Positions 1 to 8,137 of a stretch of 59,552 nucleotides of DNA are shown here, piece by piece. Positions within the stretch are counted from its first letter, which is position 1; each line of letters begins with the position of its first letter. The position numbers were made by a program, and so were the translations under genes. The notes below the pieces were generated by a model. The model was not told where the DNA came from, made no database searches, and worked only from the letters and a program-made list of their open reading frames with translations. The stretch is from a bacterium (lineage in GTDB: Bacteria > Actinomycetota > Acidimicrobiia > Spongiisociales > Spongiisociaceae), in contig JAPPHZ010000043.1 in assembly GCA_028820935.1 (NCBI GenBank), forward strand, positions 1 through 59,552, given 5' to 3'.

Positions 1-68
1 GCCCGCTGACGAAGGCGTACCCGCAGCGGTACGTTGAGGAAGCGAAACGCAGCGAGGGGCGCCGCTAA
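1..68 (+). CDS. C-terminal end of an unidentified protein (partial)
   Basis: One plus-strand frame is open from the window edge to a TAA at 66-68 and ends in a charged tail (LTKAYPQRYVEEAKRSEGRR). It would converge on ispE, which lies on the minus strand. About 21 codons are visible, too few to name a family. The helical, Arg/Glu-rich composition looks like a normal protein C-terminus, but chance openness cannot be excluded over this length. Confidence 0.35.
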   Translation, partial: PLTKAYPQRYVEEAKRSEGRR

Positions 69-75
69 CCGCCAG

Positions 76-107
76 AGCACGCCTAGCTGTTCCACAGACA
101 GATCACT
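76..107 (+). repeat. short dispersed motif, copy 1
   Basis: This segment ends in CACAGACAGATCACT (93-107). It aligns over about 32 bases with the copy at 8138-8172 (shared AC-GCC...CTGTT...CAGACAGA-CACT). Further copies of the core are at 17391-17408 (minus), 29047-29073 and 59499-59515 (minus). It sits in the convergent gap after the truncated plus-strand gene and ispE. Confidence 0.5.
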
Positions 108-185
108 TTTCAGGGTGCCGGACGATCCACCAGCGGCCCCGCATCCGGTATGGCCTCCCGGGCCTGGTTCAGCCCGTAACCCTCT

Positions 186-1049
186 TCATCCATCCCCGAC
201 CAGGTGGGCCCCCTGGGCCTGGGCCAGGGCGACAAAGGCGTCTCTGGCTTCCTCGGGGACCGACTCAAGGCCCTCCTCGGCTTCGGCCTGGTCGGTGAAG
301 AAGGCATAGAGGGAGGGTCCGCTCCCCGACATGAGCACCGGACGGTCCCAGCGCCCCTCTAGTTCGACCCTCCAGTCGTCCAGCTCCGGCTCGATCGAGG
401 TCGCCGCCGGATAGAGATCATTGACCAGCGGGCCGTGGCTCCGGAGACCGGGAGGGATGGCTGTCCCGCCCACGGCCCGGCCCTCCGGCTCGCCGATGCG
501 ATCCCAGGCCGAGTACACCCGAGCGGTCTCGAGCATGAAGGGCGGCACGGCAACAACTAGGACAAAGTCGCCATCCCTATCCAGCCGGTCGCCGATCTTC
601 TCCCCGTAACCTCCGATCCACCGGAGGCCGCCCCGCAAGCAGAAGCTGACGTCGGCGCCTATCGCCACCGCCGGCCTCGTGAGGTGGTCCCGGCCCCTTC
701 CGGTCAAGCTTGCGTAGAGAAGCAGAGCGGCCGCCGCGTCCGAGCTTCCCCCCGCCAGACCGGCCGCCACCGGGATCCGCTTCCACAGCTCGAACCTCAC
801 CGGCGGGCGATCCGTCCGGCCGCTCCGGAGCGCGGACACCGCCTTCCACACCAGGTTCTCGTCACCGGTGGGGAGGTCCGCCCCGTGGATCTCCAGATGA
901 TCCGATTCGGCCGGCGCCATGACCAGGATGTCGTTCCGGCTGATCGAGAGGGTGAGCCCTCGCACGGGATGGAGGCCCGAGGAGTCCACGCGCCGCACGT
1001 GGAGGGACAGGTTGAGCTTGGCGGGCGCCAGTGCCCGACGGGCCACCAC
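186..1049 (-). CDS. ispE: 4-diphosphocytidyl-2-C-methyl-D-erythritol kinase
   Basis: IspE is the GHMP-family kinase that phosphorylates CDP-methylerythritol in the cytoplasmic MEP isoprenoid pathway. The protein (287 aa, usual family size) opens with APAKLNLSLHV, the substrate-binding start of IspE. It carries the GHMP ATP-binding loop at residues 93-105 (PVAAGLAGGSSDA) and a late MSGSGPSLYAFF glycine motif. The GTG start at 1047-1049 overlaps the rsmA stop codon by one base, so it is translationally coupled as the last gene of tatD-rsmA-ispE. The usual GYH of the N-terminal motif reads GLH here. Confidence 0.93.
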   Translation of the reverse strand: MVARRALAPAKLNLSLHVRRVDSSGLHPVRGLTLSISRNDILVMAPAESDHLEIHGADLPTGDENLVWKAVSALRSGRTDRPPVRFELWKRIPVAAGLAGGSSDAAAALLLYASLTGRGRDHLTRPAVAIGADVSFCLRGGLRWIGGYGEKIGDRLDRDGDFVLVVAVPPFMLETARVYSAWDRIGEPEGRAVGGTAIPPGLRSHGPLVNDLYPAATSIEPELDDWRVELEGRWDRPVLMSGSGPSLYAFFTDQAEAEEGLESVPEEARDAFVALAQAQGAHLVGDG

Positions 1050-1870
1050 TAGGGGGCCTTGAGGATGGCCGCTGCTATGGACAGGTAGGCGGCGGGGTCC
1101 AGGTCCTCGGCCCGCTCGGTGGGATCGACCCCGGTACGGGGCAGTATCTCCTCCGCCGGAGCCGGGAGCACGCCGCGCAGTGACGAGCGGACCATCTTGC
1201 GTCGTTTACGGAAAGCTGCGGCAGCAATCCGCACCGCCAGCCCCCGCAGGGGTTCGGGCGGCGCGACACGCAGGATGGACACTGCCGCCGAGTCCACGTT
1301 GGGCGCCGGCAGGAACACCTGGGGAGGGATGCGGAACTCCAACCGGGCCTGCCCGTACAGGGCGGTTATCACGCTGGGCAATCCGTAGGCCTTGGACCCG
1401 GGACCCGCGATGAGCCTCTCTGCGACCTCCCGCTGGGCCACCACCACGCACCTGCCCAGACCGGCCGCCTCCTGCAAGAGATCCAGGAGGATCGACGTAC
1501 CCACCTGGTAGGGGAGGTTGGACACCAGCACCCAGTCGGTCCCTGCGCCGAACTCCTTCATGTCCAGACGGGTCGCGTCCTGGAACCGCAGGTCCACGTC
1601 GAGGCCCGCCAGGCTCTCCTCCAGGACCGGCCGGAGCCTCTCGTCTACCTCGTAGGCCGTCACCGCGAATCCTGCTTCGACAAGCGCCCGCGTGATCGTG
1701 CCGGTACCGGGTCCGACCTCGAGGGCTCTGGACCGCGCCGGATCACCGGCCAGGCCCACCATCTTGGCCACCAGGTTGCGATCGGCCAGAAAGTGCTGCC
1801 CGAGCCCCCTGCGAGGCGTTACGGCATGCCGCCGCAACAGGGCTCTGATCTCGGAACGGGTCTGGCTCAC
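1049..1870 (-). CDS. rsmA: 16S rRNA adenine dimethyltransferase RsmA/KsgA
   Basis: RsmA dimethylates two adjacent adenines in the 3'-terminal hairpin of 16S rRNA during 30S maturation. The 273-aa protein has GLGQHFL (22-28), the SAM-binding motif EVGPGTGTIT (51-60) and the catalytic SNLPY (117-121). A longer frame exists upstream to 1936, but the GTG at 1868-1870 is preferred. It forms a GTGA overlap with the tatD stop, and the protein then starts just before the conserved TPRRGLGQHF region. Middle gene of tatD-rsmA-ispE. Confidence 0.94.
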   Translation of the reverse strand: MSQTRSEIRALLRRHAVTPRRGLGQHFLADRNLVAKMVGLAGDPARSRALEVGPGTGTITRALVEAGFAVTAYEVDERLRPVLEESLAGLDVDLRFQDATRLDMKEFGAGTDWVLVSNLPYQVGTSILLDLLQEAAGLGRCVVVAQREVAERLIAGPGSKAYGLPSVITALYGQARLEFRIPPQVFLPAPNVDSAAVSILRVAPPEPLRGLAVRIAAAAFRKRRKMVRSSLRGVLPAPAEEILPRTGVDPTERAEDLDPAAYLSIAAAILKAP

Positions 1871-2616
1871 AGGTCGAAGACACCGATGGCGCGCTCGCTG
1901 GTCAACCGGGCCACCTCCGTCGCTTCCATGCCCCATATCCGCGACAGGGCTTCACCTGTCAGGTTGACGTAGCGGGGCTCGTTGGGGCCTCGCCGGTGGG
2001 GCTCCGGGGCCAGGTAGGGCGAGTCGGTCTCGACCACTGCCCGTTCAGGAGGGATGACCGCGGCCCCCCGGCGGATCGTATCGCCCGTCCGGTAGGTGAC
2101 CGGTCCGGCGAACGAGAACGTGACGCCCATCTCGAGGAACCGCTTGGACCACCTCGGCCCGCCGGTCCAGCAATGGAGCACCACCCAAGGACCGGCGCCG
2201 TGCTGTTCGAGGACCTCGTAGACCTGTTGAAATGCGTCCCGGCAATGAACGATCAGCGGCTTGGCCATCTGCACAGCCAGCCGGTGATGCTCCAGAAAGC
2301 TCTCCATCTGCGCCTCGGGCGGTGAGAGGTTGCGGTAGAAGTCCAGGCCGGTCTCTCCGATGGCCACCGCTTCCTCCATGAGCGGCAGCAGCCCGTCCCG
2401 TTCGGTGTTCCAGCGACTGGCTTCGTGCGGGTGCAACCCGGCGGCGTAGAAGGCCCGCCCGGGCGCCCCGCGAGCGATATCACGGGCGGCCACGCTCGAT
2501 GCCACGTCCACCCCGGGCACCACCACGTACCGCACATGCCCGGCCCGGTTGAGGAGGATGGCCGGGTCACGCGTATCCATCTGGAGATGGCAGTGCGTGT
2601 CAACCCATTCGACCAT
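1867..2616 (-). CDS. tatD: TatD-family metal-dependent hydrolase
   Basis: TatD-type TIM-barrel hydrolase of the amidohydrolase superfamily, a DNase/exonuclease-like enzyme by family. The 249-aa protein shows the metal ligands DTHCH (6-10), IGETGLDFYR (87-95), HCRDAF (124-129) and a late ETDSPYLAPEPHRR segment. It is the first gene of tatD-rsmA-ispE, an order common in actinobacteria. No ribosome binding site precedes the ATG. Instead a TACCCT hexamer ends 6 bases before it, which suggests a leaderless mRNA. Confidence 0.9.
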   Translation of the reverse strand: MVEWVDTHCHLQMDTRDPAILLNRAGHVRYVVVPGVDVASSVAARDIARGAPGRAFYAAGLHPHEASRWNTERDGLLPLMEEAVAIGETGLDFYRNLSPPEAQMESFLEHHRLAVQMAKPLIVHCRDAFQQVYEVLEQHGAGPWVVLHCWTGGPRWSKRFLEMGVTFSFAGPVTYRTGDTIRRGAAVIPPERAVVETDSPYLAPEPHRRGPNEPRYVNLTGEALSRIWGMEATEVARLTSERAIGVFDL

Positions 2617-2622
2617 GGCGCG

Positions 2623-2628
2623 AGGGTA
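2623..2628 (-). promoter_or_regulatory. candidate -10 box for leaderless tatD transcript
   Basis: TACCCT read on the minus strand lies 6 bases upstream of the tatD ATG. TAnnnT at this distance is the usual arrangement for leaderless transcripts in actinobacteria, and no Shine-Dalgarno sequence is present. No clear -35 box is seen. Confidence 0.4.
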
Positions 2629-2660
2629 GCGACGGGCCGGAGGTGGCCGGACGCCCCGAA

Positions 2661-2723
2661 CCTGAGGATCAGGGCGTCATATATGGTGCGGTGTTCCTGA
2701 GGATCAGGGCGTCATATTTGGTG
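2661..2723. repeat. tandem direct repeat upstream of tatD
   Basis: Two 28-base copies, at 2661-2688 and 2696-2723, start with CCTGAGGATCAGGGCGTCAT and are offset by 35 bases. They differ by one base (ATATATGG versus ATATTTGG). The spacer ends in GCGGTGTTCCT, the same 11 bases with which the window ends at 59552, so another copy may begin just outside. No coding capacity is apparent. Confidence 0.75.
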
Positions 2724-2754
2724 TCCTGTGCATCAAGAACCGAGACCCCGGGAG

Positions 2755-2985
2755 CAAAACTCGCGAAAAACCGGTGCTCCGCACCGGGCCCTCCCCCACC
2801 ACCACCTGTCCTGGCTTGGAGCGTGGTCGGCCATGCCCGGCTGGATGCCGGGTGACACGGCGGTTCGCTCCACGAAGCCTTGTTTGTTCCCTCCGGGCCG
2901 GCCGGACCGATCGATGAGAGCCTTCAGGCCGGTGTAGGTGCTTGGCAACAGGCAACGTATAGCGGGGGTGTGACAGATCCAGGGT
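2755..2985 (+). repeat. dispersed intergenic repeat, copy A, with GC hairpin
   Basis: This non-coding segment resembles 52420-52615. Both carry GCGAAAAAC, then a perfect 7-bp hairpin with a TCC loop (2771-2787 here: CCGGTGC-TCC-GCACCGG), then GGGCCCTCCCCCACC and CCACCACC. A later TTGTTCCCTCCGG block follows, ending near ATAGCGGGGGTGTGACA (about 2957-2973). The hairpin stems differ between the two copies but stay fully paired. Together with the tandem repeat this fills the 515-base gap between tatD and rsmI; no gene is seen there. Confidence 0.65.
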
Positions 2986-3131
2986 CGTGGGCGAGAACGC
3001 GACAATCTCGCTCTCCTCAGGGGATGAGCCCGGCAGGTGGGCAGCACTTCCGATCGGATACAGAGCGGCACCTGGATCCTGCCCCAGGAGGTAGCATCTG
3101 ATCGTTCCCGATCCGCTTCCGCGAAGCCGAG

Positions 3132-3956
3132 TCAGTCCTGGCGGAGCACCGCCTCGTAGAGGGTCCGCCGGGACAGACCCAGCCCGTCCGCCACCCGACG
3201 AACCGCCTCCGACATGGGCTCCCCCGCTTCGATCCGGGTGTTGATCTCGCCGATTGCCCTCTGGATGGGAGGGACCCGTCCGGGGCTTCCCTGTACCACC
3301 AGCGTGAACTCCCCTAGTGGCCGCCTGCGGCGCCACTCCTCTACCGCCCCTCCGAGAGTGCCCGACCACACCTCCTCGTGCGCCTTGGTCAGCTCCCGCG
3401 AAATCGTGACATGACGGTCGTCGCCCAAGGCTCCGGCGAGGGCGGACAGGTCCTGCACCACCCGGGCCGTGGCGGAGAACAGCACGATGGTGCGGACCTC
3501 GGCCACCAGCTCGGCCAGGTGCGCGGAACGCTCCTTGCCCCTGCGCGGCAGGAACCCTTCGAACACGAACCGTTCGGACGGGAGTCCGGAAACGGCCAGC
3601 GCCGCCACCACCGCGCTCGGACCTGGGACAACCGACACCTCGGCCCCCACCTGGCGGGCGATGCGAACGGCGGAGAGGCCGGGATCGGCGACCGCGGGGG
3701 TGCCGGCGTCCGAGATCAGCGCCACCGACGCGCCCCCTTCGAGGAGTTGCGCCAGCCGGCCGGACCGGTCGGCCTCGTTGCCGGCGTGGTATGACTCGGG
3801 GCGGGCTTCGACTCCCAGGTGGTCCATCAGGACCCGGGCCCGGCGGGTGTCCTCCGACAGGATCACGTCGGCCCTGGCCAGCGCATCCGCCAGCCTCGGA
3901 GATGCGTCACCGAGATTGCCGATCGGCGTGGCGCACAGGACCAACCGGCCGGTCAT
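3132..3956 (-). CDS. rsmI: 16S rRNA (cytidine-1402-2'-O)-methyltransferase RsmI
   Basis: RsmI is a SAM-dependent tetrapyrrole-methylase-fold enzyme that 2'-O-methylates C1402 in the ribosomal P-site region. The 274-aa protein has ATPIGNLGD (9-17), SEDTRRARVLMDHL (about 34-47), ISDAGTPAVADPG (about 80-92) and VPGPSAVVAALAVSGLP, all diagnostic. The C-terminal LSRRTLYEAVL segment is the small helical domain often present in this family. It lies 10 bases downstream of the lipoprotein gene on the same strand, so the two may be cotranscribed. Confidence 0.93.
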   Translation of the reverse strand: MTGRLVLCATPIGNLGDASPRLADALARADVILSEDTRRARVLMDHLGVEARPESYHAGNEADRSGRLAQLLEGGASVALISDAGTPAVADPGLSAVRIARQVGAEVSVVPGPSAVVAALAVSGLPSERFVFEGFLPRRGKERSAHLAELVAEVRTIVLFSATARVVQDLSALAGALGDDRHVTISRELTKAHEEVWSGTLGGAVEEWRRRRPLGEFTLVVQGSPGRVPPIQRAIGEINTRIEAGEPMSEAVRRVADGLGLSRRTLYEAVLRQD

Positions 3957-3966
3957 TGCCCGCCTC

Positions 3967-5400
3967 TCATGCGAGGTTGACCCCGAGTTGGGCGGCGATC
4001 TGGCGTCCTACGTCCGGGTCGGACGCGACCACCCAGGTGATCACGCCCACATCCCAGGAGATCATGGCGTAGTCGGCGCCTTCCCACTCGGTGGCCGTGT
4101 CCACCACCCGCGAGGCGCCCACATCCATCCCCGACCTGATCAGGTCCCGTACGGCGGCGTTCACCTCCGACTCGTCCACGAACGAGTCTGCAGCCAGCCG
4201 GACTGCGAAGGCCAGCTTCCCGGAGGCCGGGGCCCACAGCAGTTGGTAACGGTCCCCGCCCCATCCCTCGGCGGCCCGGGCGGCGCTGACCGGGTCGCTG
4301 TGATGAGTCAGCAAACCGCGCCAGCGCAACTCGCCCCAGGTCCCTTCATCGACCACCTCGTACCCACTCACCACCAGCCCGAGCGGCTCCAGTTCCACCG
4401 CCGGCTCCAGGGCCTTGTAGCGGTCCGGGTGGAGAACCTGCTCGGTGGTCTCGGGCGGATGGTCGAGGGCCTGATCGAGGGCGGTGAACCCCCCTTGCCG
4501 GTACAGGTCCATGACCAGCGACGCACCGGCCCGGGTGGGGAAGCGAGTCGTTTCCGACATGAGCCGGGGGACTTCCTCCGGAGAGGGTACGGAACCGTCT
4601 CCCGTATCATCGACTTCCGTGGCCCGGCGCGCCTGGTCGGCGAGGAGCGCCCGCCGCTCCGGCGGCAACGAGTCTATGTACAACGTCTGGACCAGGATGG
4701 CCTCACCCTCCAGCAGGGCGCGGTGGGCGGCCGAGCGATCCGTGTCGCTCCCTTCCGCCGAGACGAGAACTTCGACCACGGATGGATGGTGCTGATGGGA
4801 CAGGGCCTTGGTCAGTTCTCCGACCAGTACCAGGCTCTGGTAATCATCCAGCGGGAGCAGCTGTTCGGGGATCAGCACCGCCCTCTCGACCGGGTCGTAG
4901 AAGGGACCGGGCGGCGCGTTCTCGAGCCGCGCGTAGTAGCTCGCCAAGTCGGCGTCCGGAGATGCCATTCCCAGCAATTCGAAGAAGGCCGGCAGGTAGT
5001 CCACACCGCCGGCGCCGAAACTCGTGCCTGCACCTGCCAGGTGCCGGACCGGGTAGTCCTCGGCGGTGATGACCTCCACCCAGGGTCGCTCCTCAAAGGA
5101 CCGGCCCCTCAGAGCTTCGACGGTGGCGACCAACTCTTCGACATAGGCAACCTGGCCGGCGGGAATCGCCCAAGGAACCGGCGTGGTGGTGGTCGTAGTG
5201 GGGATCGTGGTGGTGGTCGTCGAGGTGGTAGGCGGGCTGGTGGAGGTGGTGGTCGCCGGGGGGAGGGTGCTGGTCGAGGACGTGCTGTCCGGTTCGATCG
5301 GAGGTGCGGGTTGGCTCGTGGAACAGCCCGCGACACCCAGCATGAGCGTCATCCACGCACCCGCGATCGCGATGGTGCGTGGCGCGGCTCCGGTTCTCAT
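3967..5400 (-). CDS. lipoprotein with degenerate zincin-like motif
   Basis: The 477-aa protein starts with a lipoprotein signal (lipobox LGVAGC, Cys about 26), then a Ser/Thr/Pro-rich linker to about residue 75, then a globular extracytoplasmic domain. Around residue 200 it reads LVLVGELTKALSHQHH, followed by ALLEGEAILVQTLY. This matches the layout of actinobacterial secreted proteins with HELTHALxDQH...LxEGdA zinc-peptidase motifs, but the two zinc histidines of HExxH are Gly and Lys here. That suggests a catalytically dead relative acting as a binding or structural lipoprotein. Function unknown. The family link is by pattern only. Confidence 0.7.
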   Translation of the reverse strand: MRTGAAPRTIAIAGAWMTLMLGVAGCSTSQPAPPIEPDSTSSTSTLPPATTTSTSPPTTSTTTTTIPTTTTTTPVPWAIPAGQVAYVEELVATVEALRGRSFEERPWVEVITAEDYPVRHLAGAGTSFGAGGVDYLPAFFELLGMASPDADLASYYARLENAPPGPFYDPVERAVLIPEQLLPLDDYQSLVLVGELTKALSHQHHPSVVEVLVSAEGSDTDRSAAHRALLEGEAILVQTLYIDSLPPERRALLADQARRATEVDDTGDGSVPSPEEVPRLMSETTRFPTRAGASLVMDLYRQGGFTALDQALDHPPETTEQVLHPDRYKALEPAVELEPLGLVVSGYEVVDEGTWGELRWRGLLTHHSDPVSAARAAEGWGGDRYQLLWAPASGKLAFAVRLAADSFVDESEVNAAVRDLIRSGMDVGASRVVDTATEWEGADYAMISWDVGVITWVVASDPDVGRQIAAQLGVNLA

Positions 5401-5417
5401 CCCGGTGGTGAGGGTAG

Positions 5418-5525
5418 GAGGGTACCGAGAAATGTCCAGTTGGCCCTATAGCTTGCAGTGAGACCCCGGATCAAGGCACCGCGGGCCCACCAATCCCGCC
5501 TCTGTCAGCACGCTCCTCCTGGTCG
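5418..5525 (-). repeat. dispersed intergenic repeat, partial copy
   Basis: The plus-strand text GGAGGGTACCGAGAAATGTCCA through CACCGCGGGCCCACCAA to CAGCACGCTCCTCCTGGT aligns with 33350-33450 (same order and spacing, scattered substitutions). In both places the element lies just upstream of a minus-strand start codon (5400 and 33318). Only the distal part of the longer element is present here. No gene is seen in this gap. Confidence 0.6.
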
Positions 5526-5560
5526 ACCGCCCGGCGGAGACCGATCGGCGGAGGGAAGTC

Positions 5561-6346
5561 TCAGTTGTCCGGGACGTCGTACGTCTGGGCGGTGAGGGCG
5601 CCGTCGACGACCAGGTTGACTCCGCTCACGTACTTGGCGGCGTCGGACGCCAGGTAGAGGAACGCCTCGGCGATGTCCAAGTCGTCGGCCAGGCGGTTGG
5701 CCGGCACGACCGGGAAACCCTCCTGCCGCCACTTGTCCATCAGCTGGTCCCCGACCAGGTCCACCGACTGCTGGGTGTCGGCCGGCCCCGGGCTGACGCA
5801 GTTCGCCCTGATCCCGTACGGGGCGCACTCCACCGCGATGGCCCTGGCCAGGGAGATGAGCCCCGCCTTCGACACGCAATAGGCGGTGAAACCACGCCCG
5901 TGGCCGAGGGAGACGATCGAGGAGGTGAACAGGATGACGCCACCTCCGGTGTCCCGCATAGCCCTGGCCGCCTCCCGCGCCAGGACGAAGTAGGCGTCGA
6001 GGTTGACCGACATGATCCGCCGCCAGTCCTCGGTCGACAGGTCGATGAACTGGGCGTCCACCCAGGCGCCTGCGTTCGACACCATCACGTCGAGCTTGGG
6101 ATCGACCGCCAGCGCCTGCGACACGGCGTCTATGCAGTTGTCCATGTCCGCCATGTCCAGGCAGATCTTGTGCGGCACCGCTCCATGGGCCTCGATGGAG
6201 GGTGCCGTGTCGTCCAGGCGTTCCTGGTTGTAGTCCACCAGGTAGACATGGTGGGCGCCCTCCTCGGCGAACCGCTGGGCCGTACGCCGCCCGAACCCGC
6301 TGCCGGCGCCGGTGACGAAGACGTTCTTGCCCTCGAACCGCCTCAC
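5561..6346 (-). CDS. SDR-family NAD(P)-dependent oxidoreductase
   Basis: Short-chain dehydrogenase with a Rossmann fold: GAGSGFG cofactor loop near the N-terminus, NAG at the end of beta-4, and the catalytic pair in FTAYCVSKAGL with the upstream Ser. The start is set at GTG 6346, which forms a GTGA overlap with the EthD stop and is preceded by GGGAG. An ATG 15 bases upstream is possible; the much longer open frame runs through the EthD gene and is rejected. Length 261 aa is typical. The Tyr motif is YCVSK rather than the usual YxxSK with Ala/Gly. Substrate unknown. Confidence 0.85.
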   Translation of the reverse strand: MRRFEGKNVFVTGAGSGFGRRTAQRFAEEGAHHVYLVDYNQERLDDTAPSIEAHGAVPHKICLDMADMDNCIDAVSQALAVDPKLDVMVSNAGAWVDAQFIDLSTEDWRRIMSVNLDAYFVLAREAARAMRDTGGGVILFTSSIVSLGHGRGFTAYCVSKAGLISLARAIAVECAPYGIRANCVSPGPADTQQSVDLVGDQLMDKWRQEGFPVVPANRLADDLDIAEAFLYLASDAAKYVSGVNLVVDGALTAQTYDVPDN

Positions 6347-6708
6347 GAGCCCGTCTCCCATGTCGAGGCCAGCCCGGGGCCCCGGTCCGGCGGGGGCACG
6401 ATGACATGCTCCTTCACGATCCAGAAGGTACCGGTGGTCTTGGCGTACCGGCCCACGTCCTCCCAGGCGGCGGCCGCCTGTTCGGTCGCCGATGCCCGGT
6501 CCCACGCCGCCTCATCGTCATACCACTGCTCCACGAAGGCCTCGGTCTCCAACTCGCCGCCGATCTTGCTCGTCACCTCGGACACCACGTAACCACGCAG
6601 CCCCGGAAGCTGCGCGGAGATCGGAGCGTGGACATCGAACCAGTAGTCGAAGAATCCTTCCTTCGTAAAATCGTCCCGCTTGTAGGCCGTCCCTATGAGT
6701 TTGATCAC
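6343..6708 (-). CDS. EthD-domain (dimeric alpha+beta barrel) protein
   Basis: A 121-aa protein, IKLIGTAYKRDDFTKEGFFDYWFDVHAPI at the start, matching the EthD pattern (hydrophobic strand, KR..dlt.eeF..yW...HapL). It has a late ETEAFVEQWYDD segment. EthD-like proteins bind or transform small organic substrates and are often encoded beside SDR enzymes. The start is GTG 6708 with a GGAGG site 7 bases upstream; the 336-aa frame extending to 7353 is antisense to the next gene. It overlaps the SDR gene by 4 bases, so the two are probably one transcript. Substrate unknown. Confidence 0.8.
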   Translation of the reverse strand: MIKLIGTAYKRDDFTKEGFFDYWFDVHAPISAQLPGLRGYVVSEVTSKIGGELETEAFVEQWYDDEAAWDRASATEQAAAAWEDVGRYAKTTGTFWIVKEHVIVPPPDRGPGLASTWETGS

Positions 6709-6919
6709 CCTGTACCTCCAGGCTCCCGGCTTCTCGCCGCCGAATCTATCAAAACGCCCGGCCCGAAGTAGCGCTCGGGCGGCACAATGTTGATTGGCGC
6801 GATCCGGCACGGTTCCCCGGATAGGATCGGCCTTCGGATCCCGTGGCGCCCGAATGTGACCACCCGAGCGTTCGGACGGCCAACCATGGGGGCAGGATTG
6901 CCGATCGGAGGGGTCGAGC

Positions 6920-8122
6920 ATGAGGAGACGAGCGCTAGGCCAGGTCATCCTGGGGCTGGTGCTTGTGGCAGTACTCGTTTTCGTCCTCATCAACCGGGAC
7001 CGCGGTGACGACCTCGCGCCCGCGACGACGATCGCATCCGGCGGTACGACTACCGGACCGGCCGCGACCCCCTCCACCGAGGCCACGACCACCACCCTCG
7101 CCGATGCGGCGGCCCCCACCGCAGCAACCACGCCAACCACGACCACCACAGCCACGCCAACCACGACCACAGCCCCGGCCACCGCGAGCACGACCGCGCC
7201 CACCACGAGCACCACCGCCGGGGCCACGACCACCACCCTCGCCGATGCGGCGGGTCCGGAATACGCCGCCGGGCTGGCGGAGGCCCGCCGGACCCTCACG
7301 CTCCTGGTCGAGGGGATGGCGGACACCAACCGGGTCTTCGACAACCGCCACACGACCGGACCGGACTACCGGATGACCCGTGACGCCATCCGTACCGTTG
7401 TGGCCGGTGTGCGGGCTCTGGCCGGCCAGGCTGCTGCTGTGGATGTTCCGACCGCCCTGGCCGACCTCCATGAGGGATCGGGCGGTCCGATCGAGTTGAC
7501 CGCCCGCCTCGTCCCCCTCGCCGAATCGGTCCTGGCCGGGCTCAGGCTCCCCTTCCCCGAGGACGGCTCCGCCCGCAGGGCGGCCCTCGCCGACTACGCC
7601 GCCGCCTCCGAAGGATTCGAGACCGCTATCAACGAGCTGATCGACCGGGTGAGGGACGATCCCGGGAACCTGGGAGTCGCCACCACGGAGAACGACACGG
7701 ACGGGTTGGCAGAGGATGCGGCTCTCTATCTGGAAGAACTGTCAGGCCTGACCGGCACAGCCACCCGGCTACTCGGCGACCTCACCGATGCCAGCCGGGC
7801 CTGGGATGGCCAACTGGAGATCGGGGCTTCCTACCGCCAGACGGAGGCCGCCCTCCTCGACATCATCGACAGGACCCGGACACTCGAGGCCGCGGTCCGG
7901 AACCTGACCCCGCCGGTCGGCTTGGCCGACCTTCACGAAGGGCCGGGAGGCCCGATCGAACTGGCCGGTGAGCTGTCCACCCTGGCCCAAGACGTCCTGG
8001 CCGGCCTCCGCCTCCCCCAACCGGATGACGGCTCCGACCGCCGGGCGGCGGCGGCCGGGTACGCCGCGGCAGCCGCCCGGTTCGACGCCATCGCCGACCA
8101 GCTGATAAGCCAGAGCCGTTAG
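6920..8122 (+). CDS. membrane-anchored protein with duplicated domain
   Basis: The 400-aa protein has an N-terminal transmembrane anchor (about residues 8-23, LGLVLVAVLVFVLI), then a Thr/Ala-rich low-complexity linker containing TTTLADAA twice. Two homologous alpha-helical repeats of about 120 residues follow. Each repeat contains LADLHEG-GGPIEL followed by a long helix, VLAGLRLP, a D/E-DGS-RRAA block and a final helix. The start ATG has GGAGGGG upstream. It diverges from the EthD/SDR pair. The fold resembles helical extracytoplasmic domains, but I do not recognise the family and give no function. Confidence 0.75.
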   Translation: MRRRALGQVILGLVLVAVLVFVLINRDRGDDLAPATTIASGGTTTGPAATPSTEATTTTLADAAAPTAATTPTTTTTATPTTTTAPATASTTAPTTSTTAGATTTTLADAAGPEYAAGLAEARRTLTLLVEGMADTNRVFDNRHTTGPDYRMTRDAIRTVVAGVRALAGQAAAVDVPTALADLHEGSGGPIELTARLVPLAESVLAGLRLPFPEDGSARRAALADYAAASEGFETAINELIDRVRDDPGNLGVATTENDTDGLAEDAALYLEELSGLTGTATRLLGDLTDASRAWDGQLEIGASYRQTEAALLDIIDRTRTLEAAVRNLTPPVGLADLHEGPGGPIELAGELSTLAQDVLAGLRLPQPDDGSDRRAAAAGYAAAAARFDAIADQLISQSR

Positions 8123-8137
8123 CTTCTACAGCAAGCA

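Noticed and set aside
5183-5461. Val-rich hydrophobic plus-strand frame
   Set aside because: It is the antisense of the Thr-rich linker of the lipoprotein at 3967-5400.
6343-7353. 336-aa minus-strand open frame upstream of the EthD protein
   Set aside because: Its N-terminal two thirds is low-complexity antisense to the Thr/Ala linker of the 6920 gene; the real gene starts at GTG 6708 behind GGAGG.
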